From Flavimaribacter sp039888615 (GTDB taxonomy: Bacteria > Pseudomonadota > Alphaproteobacteria > Rhizobiales > Rhizobiaceae), in assembly GCA_039888615.1 (NCBI GenBank), contig JBDQQS010000007.1: a DNA stretch of 64,000 nucleotides; one strand, written 5' to 3'. The notes under the pieces are model-generated. The model did not search any database. It was given only the letters and a program-made list of their open reading frames with translations, and was not told where the DNA came from. This document shows, piece after piece, positions 1-7,097 of this stretch (its first letter is position 1; each line of letters begins with the position of its first letter). The position numbers and the translations under genes are program-made.

Positions 1-566
1 CTGGGCTCATGCAAGACGCAAACTACACGACCTCACCCAATCCGGCGCGGCCCCGGTTGCGCAAGAAGGCTTGGCGCAAATCCAAGAACTCTATCGCATC
101 GAAAAAGATCTGCGCGGTCAGACCACCGACCAGCGCCGTGCTGCAAGGCAGGACCGCTCAAAACCCATCATCGATGCCTTCAAGCTTTGGCTTGCCCAAA
201 ACCGGGCCCGTATCTCGGCCAAATCGCCAACCGGAGAAGCTCTGAAATACATCGCCAAATACTGGGACGGGCTCTGCCTGTTCCTCAGCGACGGCCGCAT
301 CGAGTTAGACAACAATACCGTCGAGCGCACCATCCGCCCAATCGCCCTTAATCGGAAAAACGCGCTCTTCGCCGGGCACGATGCTGGCGCTCAAAACTGG
401 GCAATCGTCGCGTCGCTGATCGAAACATGCAAACTCAACGGGATCGAACCCCACGGCTATCTGTCAGGTATCCTGACTGCAATTGCACAGGGCCACAAAC
501 AGGCCGACATCAACGAACTGCTTCCCTGGAACTACGCAAAGACCCTGTGACCGGCGCACCGCTTAC
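1..566 (+). mobile_element. Right-hand end of an IS66-family insertion sequence
   Basis: The window opens inside an IS66-type element. The transposase stop codon at 548-550 is followed by 16 bases ending in GCTTAC (561-566). Read from the other strand this begins GTAAGCGG, the usual start of IS66-family terminal inverted repeats. Directly after base 566 the sequence becomes prophage capsid DNA that is also present, uninterrupted, near 8840, so 566 is the insertion junction. IS66 elements normally duplicate 8 bp of target; the predicted duplicate here is TTTCGATC (567-574). The left end lies outside the window, so the duplication cannot be checked. Confidence 0.8.
2..550 (+). CDS. tnpC: IS66 family transposase, C-terminal part (cut by window edge)
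   Basis: The open frame runs from the window edge to TGA at 548-550 and encodes about 182 residues. It begins WAHARRKLHDL, the conserved motif of the IS66 catalytic core, and continues through the DNNTVERTIRPIALNRKN segment that carries the last acidic catalytic residue. The end (HGYLSGIL...LLPWNYAK) resembles the IS66 C-terminal domain. No frameshift is visible in this part. A TTG inside the frame at 71 is not the true start. The gene mobilises the element by DDE chemistry; activity cannot be judged because the N-terminal half is missing. Confidence 0.9.
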   Translation, partial: WAHARRKLHDLTQSGAAPVAQEGLAQIQELYRIEKDLRGQTTDQRRAARQDRSKPIIDAFKLWLAQNRARISAKSPTGEALKYIAKYWDGLCLFLSDGRIELDNNTVERTIRPIALNRKNALFAGHDAGAQNWAIVASLIETCKLNGIEPHGYLSGILTAIAQGHKQADINELLPWNYAKTL

Positions 567-684
567 TTTCGATCCGCCCGGCCGTGCTGATCGTCGGGCG
601 CAGACGGTTGCCCTTCTGCTGGTAGATGTGCATGGCGCGGTTGGCGTACTGGGTGGTGTTCCAGTTGGGTGCATTGGTGGTCAC
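567..684 (-). pseudogene. Prophage major capsid protein, 5' fragment (copy A)
   Basis: From a GTG start at 682-684 the frame reads TTNAPNWNTTQYANRAMH, nearly identical to the start of capsid copy B at 8957. It continues for about 39 codons and is cut at 566 by the IS66 end. The start is supported by a GAGGA ribosome site present in both copies. Only the N-terminus remains, so this is a dead gene. It marks the left boundary of the first cargo segment. Confidence 0.75.
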
Positions 685-876
685 GGTTGATCCTCGATGT
701 CACGGTGTCATGGAAACATCGGAGAGGAGAGGCCGCGAACGCTGGCAGGCCCCGCCAGTATCTCGCCAGGGCAGTCGCTCCAGAGTGCTTGTCGAAATAC
801 AGGCGGGGGAGGCCGCCAGCTGCGCAGGTCCGCCCGAATGATGGGCTCAGGTTATGGGGAGAGAGGTGGGGTAAAC
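685..876 (-). repeat. Capsid-gene leader repeat, copy A
   Basis: This non-coding stretch lies upstream of the capsid start on the minus strand. It is repeated at 8958-9136 (copy B) and, with about 75 bases deleted, at 32040-32149 (copy C). Shared landmarks on the plus strand are GATCCTCGATGTCACGGTGT, AACATCGG followed by GGAGAGGCCGCG, GCGCAGGTC, and the closing block GGTGGGGTAAAC ending at 876. After 876 the three copies are unrelated, and each is followed by different cargo genes. Confidence 0.8.
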
Positions 877-909
877 TCGACTTTCGAAATGTGTCATCAA
901 CCCGGTTAA

Positions 910-1638
910 TTATAGAAGATCAGTAAATCGCGTTAGCAGTTCCAACACACGCTTCAGCGCAAGTCCCAAGCCAATTTCTGCACCTTTCTTGACGGCCGTG
1001 TTGGCACCTTCTTCAGCGGCATTGCCAAGTCTCTTTAATAGGCCTTTTTCAACCAGTGGCGCCTTCAGCATCTGGAGTGCTGTTTCTAGCAGATCGATCA
1101 ATGCCTTTCGCTGGAACTCCGTAAACGCCGCCTTATCCGGCGGCAGGTTTGTGTTGCTGGCTCGGGAAACAGCTTCGTCCAGTAATTCGGTGAGTTCAGC
1201 AATCAATTCGGCATTTTGAGCTCGATCATTTCTAACCCATTCTATGGCAACGACTTGAAGAGCTTTTTCGGGAGGGTCAGACGAGGAAGAGTCCTCTGGT
1301 GCCAATGTCTTGCGCGATGTATCAGCTATGCTTCGAATTGTTCCTTCCGCTTCTCGCATCAAAGTCATCAGCCGAGACGCGAGTTGCCTAAGCACGCTAA
1401 TATTGACGGTGCCATTCAGACGATGGAACTTATACAGATCCGTGCCTGACAGACCGAAACGATTTGAAAACCCCAGTTCATCTAGAAACTGCACTGCTTC
1501 CGAAATGCCGTTATAATTATAAACTTCTACGGATTTTCGACGGTCTGCTTGGAGTTTTCTTACATCTTCTTCAAGCTCATCGAGGATCTCATAAATGATA
1601 TCTATGGCACGGATGCTCGCCCCGTCTTCACTCGCCAT
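910..1638 (-). CDS. Uncharacterised cytoplasmic protein
   Basis: I do not recognise this 242-residue protein. It has no signal peptide. The N-terminal third is acidic and helical (IIYEILDELEEDVRKLQ), a central stretch has a run of Ser/Asp near residue 117, and the last 40 residues hold an Ala/Gly-rich hydrophobic helix (KKGAEIGLGLALKRVLELL) that could associate with a membrane or a partner. Its start codon overlaps by one base the stop of the upstream gene at 1638-2105, so the two are co-transcribed. It lies inside the first cargo segment between prophage boundary fragments. Base composition is visibly lower in GC than the core genes, which suggests transfer. Confidence 0.7.
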   Translation of the reverse strand: MASEDGASIRAIDIIYEILDELEEDVRKLQADRRKSVEVYNYNGISEAVQFLDELGFSNRFGLSGTDLYKFHRLNGTVNISVLRQLASRLMTLMREAEGTIRSIADTSRKTLAPEDSSSSDPPEKALQVVAIEWVRNDRAQNAELIAELTELLDEAVSRASNTNLPPDKAAFTEFQRKALIDLLETALQMLKAPLVEKGLLKRLGNAAEEGANTAVKKGAEIGLGLALKRVLELLTRFTDLL

Positions 1639-2105
1639 CAGCGGAGGATCTCGCAGTTTGCCTTCATGTATTTTGTTGTGGCTATAGAAGCTTTTAGTTC
1701 GTCGCTTGTTACATAGTCAGCCGGATCCAAAGGTATGCCGTTTGGGTCCTCCGCAACGACGTCATCGTAGGCATCGCGAGCAGCACTCTCAAAGATACGG
1801 CCCAATACGAATTCGGGTGTGGGACCAGCCATTAGTAATACGACTACATATGGTACAACAGCCTTTCGCTCTTCTTTAGTTATTGTACCGGCTAGTGCAG
1901 CGTCCATAAATTGCCTACCATTCTGGTAACCGAGTTTGAAAAGCCGATCTTGTGCGGCAGTATCATGCTTTAGCTCCGCATAGATACTGCAAAGCCACGC
2001 GGAATACATAATCTTTGCAGCTTCGGCGTCCTTCTCAGCTGCACAAGCAAGAGATGTGCAAGCAACACAAATTGCAGCCACAACCATGATGAGCGTTGAG
2101 TACAT
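1638..2105 (-). CDS. Uncharacterised exported protein
   Basis: This 155-residue protein starts with a Sec-type signal sequence (basic-poor n-region, hydrophobic VVAAICVACTSLACA, probable cleavage before AEKDAEA). The mature part is about 130 residues and has three Cys: one in the WLCSIYAEL segment, one near the C-terminus (KANCEILR) and one in the signal. The two mature Cys could form a disulfide in the periplasm. It is the first gene of a two-gene operon with the cytoplasmic protein at 910-1638 (one-base overlap). The pairing of an exported and a cytoplasmic unknown in a phage-borne cargo segment is compatible with an envelope-acting pair, but no function can be assigned. Confidence 0.7.
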   Translation of the reverse strand: MYSTLIMVVAAICVACTSLACAAEKDAEAAKIMYSAWLCSIYAELKHDTAAQDRLFKLGYQNGRQFMDAALAGTITKEERKAVVPYVVVLLMAGPTPEFVLGRIFESAARDAYDDVVAEDPNGIPLDPADYVTSDELKASIATTKYMKANCEILR

Positions 2106-2447
2106 CCACTACTCTCCCTGCTAGAAGTATTTAACAAGAACGGGGTTCCAAGGAAAACCCAAAAAACTCGCATTGGAAAAACTATTCAGCCCGAGACTGG
2201 ACCACTGTACCCAATTTGCAAAAGAACCAAAGCAAGCTTCTGCGGGTCGGAGTTGAGCTACTTAAAACCTGTTCGCGTCTCGCAAAAGCAATCAATGGCG
2301 ACCTAGGCAAACGCACCTCCTATAGCAACCGTCAGGCGAGTACCGTACGAAAAAGGTTGCAAAAACGATCATTAGCTTTCATCGTATACCTACAACAGAT
2401 CAAAGTCTGAATATACCTACACGCGATCAAATGGAGGACATCAAAAA
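2106..2447. other. Intergenic stretch of cargo segment I
   Basis: The region between divergent genes is AT-richer than the chromosome average and must hold the promoters of both. I see no clear hairpin, repeat or RNA gene. A 64-codon open frame with TTG start (2216-2410) has no ribosome site, is compositionally unlike a protein gene, and is not called. Confidence 0.5.
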
Positions 2448-2858
2448 ATGTTTAATTATCTATCCGCCGAGTCTCTTACAAAAGAAGAATTTCAAAAGAA
2501 GAAAGTAAATCTAATCGATAGTGATAATTCTATTTTAACTAGCCCAGAAGACATATCTAGAATCGAAAATATTCTTGATCTTTCCGAAGGTTTACTGGAA
2601 GGAATGAAATTCTATGTTTCAAAAATGCAATGTGACTGCGGACGGCAGTTGTCTTTTTACGACCTGATATTTACCGCATTGGTTGAGCAGTGGCACGATC
2701 CGTCGTTTATCGCACATACGCTAATTGGCTCTAAGTATTTTGTTAACGAGCCAGGTCCATTCAGATGTTCAAGTTGTGGTCGTTCATCACATCGTATCGC
2801 AAGAGGAGGGTTTATTGGTCATTATGACCTACCTGCTTATGGGTGTTGTCTGCCCTAA
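2448..2858 (+). CDS. Small Cys-rich protein with two Cys pairs and a terminal Cys-Cys
   Basis: The 136-residue protein has a good ribosome site (GGAGG, 2432-2436) before its ATG. The N-terminal half is acidic and helical. The C-terminal half has CDCGRQLSFYDL at about residues 61-72, CSSCGRSS at about 105-112, and ends YGCCLP. Two CxC/CxxC pairs suggest a zinc-ribbon-like fold, and the terminal CC could be a third ligand or a redox pair. Codon use is far more AT-rich than its neighbours, a sign of recent transfer. It is the last gene before the scaffold remnant, in cargo segment I. A modified-peptide precursor is an alternative, but no modifying enzyme is nearby. Confidence 0.65.
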   Translation: MFNYLSAESLTKEEFQKKKVNLIDSDNSILTSPEDISRIENILDLSEGLLEGMKFYVSKMQCDCGRQLSFYDLIFTALVEQWHDPSFIAHTLIGSKYFVNEPGPFRCSSCGRSSHRIARGGFIGHYDLPAYGCCLP

Positions 2859-2944
2859 GAGGTATTGAGCAAAAACCAAACGTTCGTGATTACCGTAGCG
2901 AAACTCCCGTATCACAATCGTAAAGTATGCATCTGAGGTACAAG

Positions 2945-3799
2945 TTACCCAAAATGATGCGCATATGCCGCATCATAGCGCCTGCGTAGATCCTCGTCAT
3001 AACGCTTGTCCCGGTCCGGGTGCTCGCGGTTGCGCGGGTCGATGCGCGGGTCGCTGTCGAGCTTCTTCAGATCGTCCTTGGTGAGCGCGCCCTGCTGGCC
3101 GCCCTCGCCGCTGATACGGATGCCGTTCTCCTGCAGCCGCGCCGATAGTCCCTGCAGCAGGAAGTTGCCGGCGGCCGTGTTGGTGAGATCCAGCAGAGTC
3201 GCCGACACCTGATCCTTCATGGCGTCCGGAACGCCCTTGAGCTGCTCGCCCAGCCCCTTGGCGAAGGCGAGGCTGTTCGTCAGCGCCTCGCTTGCCGCCC
3301 TGCTGTCGAGACCAGCGGCCTCCATGTATGAATTCACCTGTTTTTCGGCGCTGTAGGGTTCGTTCAGCAGCCCGCCCTCGATCGCGCCGCCATAGACCGC
3401 CTCGAGGAAGTTCGAAAATCCTTCCTGCGAAATGCCGGCCTCGTGCGCGGCCTTTCGCGCAATACCGAACATCGGATCGTTGTTGACGTCGCCGAAATAC
3501 GGCTTCGTCCTTTCGGATGGCTCGAAGGTGTAGGCGTCCGGGCTGTCGGGCGCCGCCGGCGTCTGCGCAAGCTTGGTTCTCAAGCCCTCCGCCCTTGTGT
3601 GGACTTCCTGATAGCCGCCGAACAGCTTGCCGATCGTCTCGTCGGCCGTCTCGCCCCGGAACTGGTCCGGAAAGCCGTCAGGCACCGTGAAGGCCGGCGC
3701 GTTGTTCTCGCCGCCAGCACCTTCGTCCGCGCCACCCTCACCGCCGCCGAGGCCCTCGCCTTCGAAAAATGGTCGGTATCGTTCAAGCAAAGTCCGCAT
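2945..3799 (-). CDS. Prophage scaffolding (capsid assembly) protein, copy 1
   Basis: The 284-residue acidic protein has a Gly/Glu-rich N-terminus (EGEGLGGGEGGADEGAGG), a helical middle, and a strongly charged C-terminus (DPRNREHPDRDKRYDEDL) ending AHHFG. This is the layout of podovirus scaffold proteins, which shape the procapsid and bind the coat protein with a charged tail. It follows portal- and Bbp19-like genes on the same strand at 11-bp spacings, the usual order. This copy appears intact. Partial copies of its 3' end occur at 10883-10980, 11403-11788 and 34321-34396. Downstream (below 2945) the expected capsid gene is replaced by cargo. Confidence 0.75.
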   Translation of the reverse strand: MRTLLERYRPFFEGEGLGGGEGGADEGAGGENNAPAFTVPDGFPDQFRGETADETIGKLFGGYQEVHTRAEGLRTKLAQTPAAPDSPDAYTFEPSERTKPYFGDVNNDPMFGIARKAAHEAGISQEGFSNFLEAVYGGAIEGGLLNEPYSAEKQVNSYMEAAGLDSRAASEALTNSLAFAKGLGEQLKGVPDAMKDQVSATLLDLTNTAAGNFLLQGLSARLQENGIRISGEGGQQGALTKDDLKKLDSDPRIDPRNREHPDRDKRYDEDLRRRYDAAYAHHFG

Positions 3800-3810
3800 C
3801 GTGGTTCCTT

Positions 3811-4173
3811 TCAGCTGTCTCTGGGTTTGGACTGTTCACCGCGTCCGATGGCGATCTGGCGGGCAATCTCCTGCGCAAGCGCATTCTGGCCTTCGCGGAA
3901 ACAGCCGAAGGCGGCCATCGCCTGCATGTCGCCGCCGAGATTGACGAACCAGACCGTGCGGCGCAGCGTCGTATCGAACAGCCGGTCGAGGGCCTTCCGC
4001 CCCTCCGGGCTTGCCGCAAAATCCGCCCAGGCGCGGGAGATCGCTTTCGCCTCTTCCTCATTGCGCGCCTGCTCGACATCGAGCTTCTTTCTGACCGCTG
4101 GATCGGCGATCTGGTTGAACCAATCCCAGCCTCCACGGGCGGCGCTGCTGACGATGGTCTCGAAATCCTGCAT
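3811..4173 (-). CDS. Small phage head protein, Bbp19-like
   Basis: This 120-residue protein lies between the portal remnant and the scaffold gene, 11 bp from each. The core resembles the Bbp19-type phage family: a segment around SPEGRKALDRLFDTT, then a conserved FREGQNALAQEIARQI near the C-terminus. In podoviruses such proteins sit at this exact spot and are thought to act in head assembly, though their role is poorly defined. The reading frame is intact. The family call rests on position and a short motif only. Confidence 0.55.
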   Translation of the reverse strand: MQDFETIVSSAARGGWDWFNQIADPAVRKKLDVEQARNEEEAKAISRAWADFAASPEGRKALDRLFDTTLRRTVWFVNLGGDMQAMAAFGCFREGQNALAQEIARQIAIGRGEQSKPRDS

Positions 4174-4184
4174 CCCGTCTCCCT

Positions 4185-4811
4185 TCAGGCGGCCGCGCCG
4201 GCAGCGCCGGCGGCAAGCGCGAGCGCCTGTTGCTGATCCTGCTGTTTCAGCTTCTCACGCTCCTCGACCGAGACGATGAAGGCCTCGTCGACGCCGAGAC
4301 GCCGGCCGATGTCGGTCAAGGCCTCCTCGATCTTCGCGACGTAGCGCGCCACGCCCGGCTGGCCGACAGCCCCGGCCATGGAAACGACGATCTCCAGCCA
4401 CTGCACGATCCGCTGGATCTTCGTTGCCTCGCGGGCAAGCGCGATCGGAGATTTGACACGCACCCGCACGAGGAGTTGGTCGATGTCGATCTCGCTCGAA
4501 AGCAGGCCCTTGTTGTAGGCGAGCTCGATCACCCGCTTGACCGCAGGCACGACCACTTCCTTCACCAGCCGGCCATAGGCCCCGAGATGATCGGAAGCGA
4601 GCCGCTTGACCCGCTCGAGGATCTCGGTGGCAGACCGCACCGCCGCCCCGTCCGGCGGCAAAGACTGGTCCATCATGGTGCTTTTGACACCCATCTGCAT
4701 GTCCTTCATCACCATGCTGGAGAGATCCAGCCGGGGATCGGGAAAGCGCGCGACGGAAGGCCCGAGCGCGTTTGAATCGGACGCACCCTGGTTTAGCCGA
4801 GAAGACATCAA
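4185..4811 (-). pseudogene. Phage portal (head-tail connector) protein, C-terminal remnant
   Basis: The 208-residue frame matches only the last part of a podovirus portal protein. The homologous portion begins near FPDPRLDLSSMVMKDMQ and continues through AAVRSATEILERV, a segment typical of the portal stem and wing, and ends in a Gln/Ala-rich tail. A full portal is over 500 residues, so the first 60 percent is missing. The initial residues (MMSSRLNQGASDS) are probably read-through from the junction. It is the first gene of the portal-Bbp19-scaffold remnant. The break near 4800 is the right edge of this prophage piece. Confidence 0.65.
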
Positions 4812-5000
4812 TCATCACAGTATCAATCCGTGCATCTGAAAAAGATGTAATGAAATCGGAAACTACTTCGCATGTGTTTGCGCAGAATGGTGGGATGATC
4901 ATGTTTCTGGCAGCGTCAGCCAAAGACTCTGTGTAGCAGTTGACATTTTGTAGATCAGGTCGTTACTGCCGCCGCTACAATCACATTTCTTTGCACCAGA

Positions 5001-5432
5001 ATGGAAAAACCAATGTCGGACAGCGAGTCCCCATCGAATCATGCACTCGACCCGTCTCCGTTCTGGTGGGTGGAGCCCTCCGCCACGGACTGGATGGCCT
5101 GGATAGCCATTGCGGTCATAGCGCTCGCTATCTATCTTGTAATTGTTCTCTACGCGAAATTTGATCATTGGGCCGAGAACAAATCCAAAGGTACACCGCT
5201 TGCCAGGACGATTCCGACGATGCTGGCTGTTGCGCTGCTGTATGAAATTTTCCCGCTGGATCATTTCCATATTCTGCTGCCCGTGAGCGCCATTCTGGTT
5301 GCGTTGATGGCCGATTTTATGCATGCGCAATCGATGAGAAATGCAATCAAGCAGAATACTGATTCCGTCGCAGAGCCTCATGCCAATGATGTCGAAACAT
5401 CGCCCGCAGCAGGGGGCGTGACGGATGCTTGA
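5001..5432 (+). CDS. Small inner-membrane partner of an HlyD-type export protein
   Basis: The 143-residue protein has two or three membrane segments (WMAWIAIAVIALAIYLVIVLY near residues 32-52, then IPTMLAVALLYEIF and FHILLPVSAILVALMADF) and a hydrophilic C-terminal tail. Its end overlaps the start of the HlyD-family gene by 8 bases, so the two are translated together. Short multi-pass proteins paired with membrane-fusion proteins are known (for example YibI-YibH and AaeX-AaeA), which suggests it is the inner-membrane component of the same exporter. A second ATG at 5013 has a slightly better ribosome site and could be the start. Confidence 0.65.
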   Translation: MEKPMSDSESPSNHALDPSPFWWVEPSATDWMAWIAIAVIALAIYLVIVLYAKFDHWAENKSKGTPLARTIPTMLAVALLYEIFPLDHFHILLPVSAILVALMADFMHAQSMRNAIKQNTDSVAEPHANDVETSPAAGGVTDA

Positions 5433-6618
5433 ACTCCTTTTCACCTCGTTTCCCGCTGTCATTAGGTATTACCAATTGCGTCGTCGAGGAGAGGCGATGA
5501 CGGTGTCAAACATGAAGACAGCCGTTTTTCTGTGGCTGCTGATGGCATTCTTTCTGTTCCTCGCAATTTTTTACTATCACCCGAAATCATATACCGGAAT
5601 CGTGCCGTTTCGCACCGTGTCCGTTGTTGCCCAGACGGGCGGCCCCGTCACTCGCATTCACGTAGGAAACGAGCAGCGGGTTAAGGCCGGCGATCTTCTT
5701 TTTGAAATTGAAGATTCCGCGCAGCAGGCCGCGCTCAAACAGGCGACGGCTGAATTTGAAAACATTGACGCCCAAGAAGCTAAAGCAAAAAGTGCAGTAG
5801 AGGTCGCACAAGCGAATGTCGAAGCGGCCAACGCCCAGATAAAGCAGCTCACCGTGGACCTTGCTAGTGCCGAGGAATTGCTTCGCAAGAAAGTCGGCAC
5901 GGCAGATGCGGCGAGAAAATTGAGCACGGCACTGGACACTGCCAAATTTTCACTGGACGCCGCGCAGGCACAAGTGAAGCAGGCGCAGACCGAGTTGACT
6001 GACGTGTTGCCTGCTGCTCGCAAATCGGCGGAAGCAGCCGTTGAGGCGGCAAAGGTTCAGTTAGAAAGGACACGGGTAGAGGCCTTTTCAGACGGTACGG
6101 TGACCCAGATGCTACTCAGTGTCGGCAGTCCTGCCTCCCAGTTTGTGCGTAATCCGGCAATGATAATTATTCCAGATCGGGTCGCGGAAGAGCCGACCAG
6201 AGTCGTCGCCGGGTTTTCCCAAGTCGCCTATGACGTCCTGCACGAGGGAATGCCGGCTGAAATTGCCTGCGACAGCAATTCCAATATTGCCATGAAGAAC
6301 TCCGTCATCCCGGCCAGGATCTACGCAATACAACCGGCCGTCGCCGCGGGTCAGGTAACGCCGGAGGCGGGACTGGTCGAAATCGGAACCCGGATTGAAC
6401 GTGGGTCTGTGCTGACGATTTTCGAGATTGAGCATGCGGAACACCGCGACATGCTGCTTGACGGCACAGGCTGCATTGTCCAGACCTACACCAACAACAT
6501 GCATGGTGCCTTCGGCCACATCATCGCAGCAACTGGCGCCATCAAGGCCTTCCTTCTGCGCACTAAGATCTGGGGTGTGCTGGTTGTCGGCGTTGGACTG
6601 GGCGGTGGCGAACATTGA
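5425..6618 (+). CDS. HlyD/EmrA-type membrane fusion protein
   Basis: The 397-residue protein has one N-terminal membrane helix (FLWLLMAFFLFLAIFYY near residues 35-51). A lipoyl-like half-motif GPVTRIHVGNEQRVKAGDLLFEI follows near 75-97, then a long Ala/Gln-rich coiled-coil hairpin (about 100-215), the second lipoyl half (VEAFSDGTVTQML), and a beta-barrel region. This is the architecture of periplasmic adaptors that link an inner-membrane pump to an outer-membrane channel. It ends with another hydrophobic stretch (WGVLVVGVGLG). It overlaps the small membrane gene before it. No outer-membrane TolC gene is nearby. A later ATG at 5497 is possible. Confidence 0.85.
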   Translation: MLELLFTSFPAVIRYYQLRRRGEAMTVSNMKTAVFLWLLMAFFLFLAIFYYHPKSYTGIVPFRTVSVVAQTGGPVTRIHVGNEQRVKAGDLLFEIEDSAQQAALKQATAEFENIDAQEAKAKSAVEVAQANVEAANAQIKQLTVDLASAEELLRKKVGTADAARKLSTALDTAKFSLDAAQAQVKQAQTELTDVLPAARKSAEAAVEAAKVQLERTRVEAFSDGTVTQMLLSVGSPASQFVRNPAMIIIPDRVAEEPTRVVAGFSQVAYDVLHEGMPAEIACDSNSNIAMKNSVIPARIYAIQPAVAAGQVTPEAGLVEIGTRIERGSVLTIFEIEHAEHRDMLLDGTGCIVQTYTNNMHGAFGHIIAATGAIKAFLLRTKIWGVLVVGVGLGGGEH

Positions 6619-6699
6619 CTCTGGCGTTCACAATACCCTGCAACGAACATTGCCGAGGGCTTCTCAAGGGAAATTAGTAGATGCGCACGCAATAAATGT

Positions 6700-6932
6700 C
6701 CGCATCATCATGGACTTTGAGCTTGCTACGCGTGTGGCGCAGCACGCCACCCGACAAGTCGTCGTTCAGTGTTTGGAATCGCGGGGAATCGCTTTAATCC
6801 CCGAGAATGGAGGTGGCGCAGGGGTGAGGCTTGAGAGCCGGAGCGAGTGGTGGAGCGCACGCCTCTTTTGGGCTGGCTATTCAAGTTACCCAAACGACCT
6901 TTTGAAGCGCGATCATCCGGCACTTGCTGAGT
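6700..6932 (+). pseudogene. Degenerate transposase remnant, possibly IS5 family
   Basis: In the frame of 6847-6931 the sequence reads VVERTPLLGWLFKLPKRPFEA and then stops. This recalls the end of IS5-family transposases, where VVERT precedes a Trp/Leu segment. Upstream, another frame gives RGIALIPE, similar to the block just before it. Frames do not join, so the gene is dead. The match is short and only suggestive. Confidence 0.35.
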
Positions 6933-6980
6933 GATCAACTCAGACCAATAGCTGGTAAGCTCGCATCACATATACGCACT

Positions 6981-7007
6981 CGCTGGCCTGCTTGTCGCAG
7001 GCCAGCG
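6981..7007. terminator. Perfect inverted repeat, possible bidirectional terminator
   Basis: CGCTGGCCTGC (6981-6991) and GCAGGCCAGCG (6997-7007) form an 11-bp perfect stem with a TTGTC loop. There is no strong T-tract after it. It lies between the transposase remnant and the cardiolipin synthase gene and could end transcription from the export operon. Confidence 0.5.
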
Positions 7008-7097
7008 TAGTCTAGTTTCTATTCCTGTAGCACAACTTCACTCGGCCGCCAGCTTTTGTCGAAGAATGGCGGAAGTGGGCTATAAAGGCGCAAGATA

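Noticed and set aside
2216..2410. Small gene upstream of the Cys-rich protein
   Set aside because: TTG start, no ribosome site, basic low-complexity product and no conserved feature.
2945..4811. Gene transfer agent head cluster
   Set aside because: Rhodobacter-type GTA clusters have a different portal/protease/capsid order and tail genes; here the portal and scaffold types are podovirus-like and partial.
4899..5462. 187-codon minus-strand gene near 5 kb
   Set aside because: It overlaps the plus-strand membrane gene that has clear membrane helices and is coupled to the HlyD gene.
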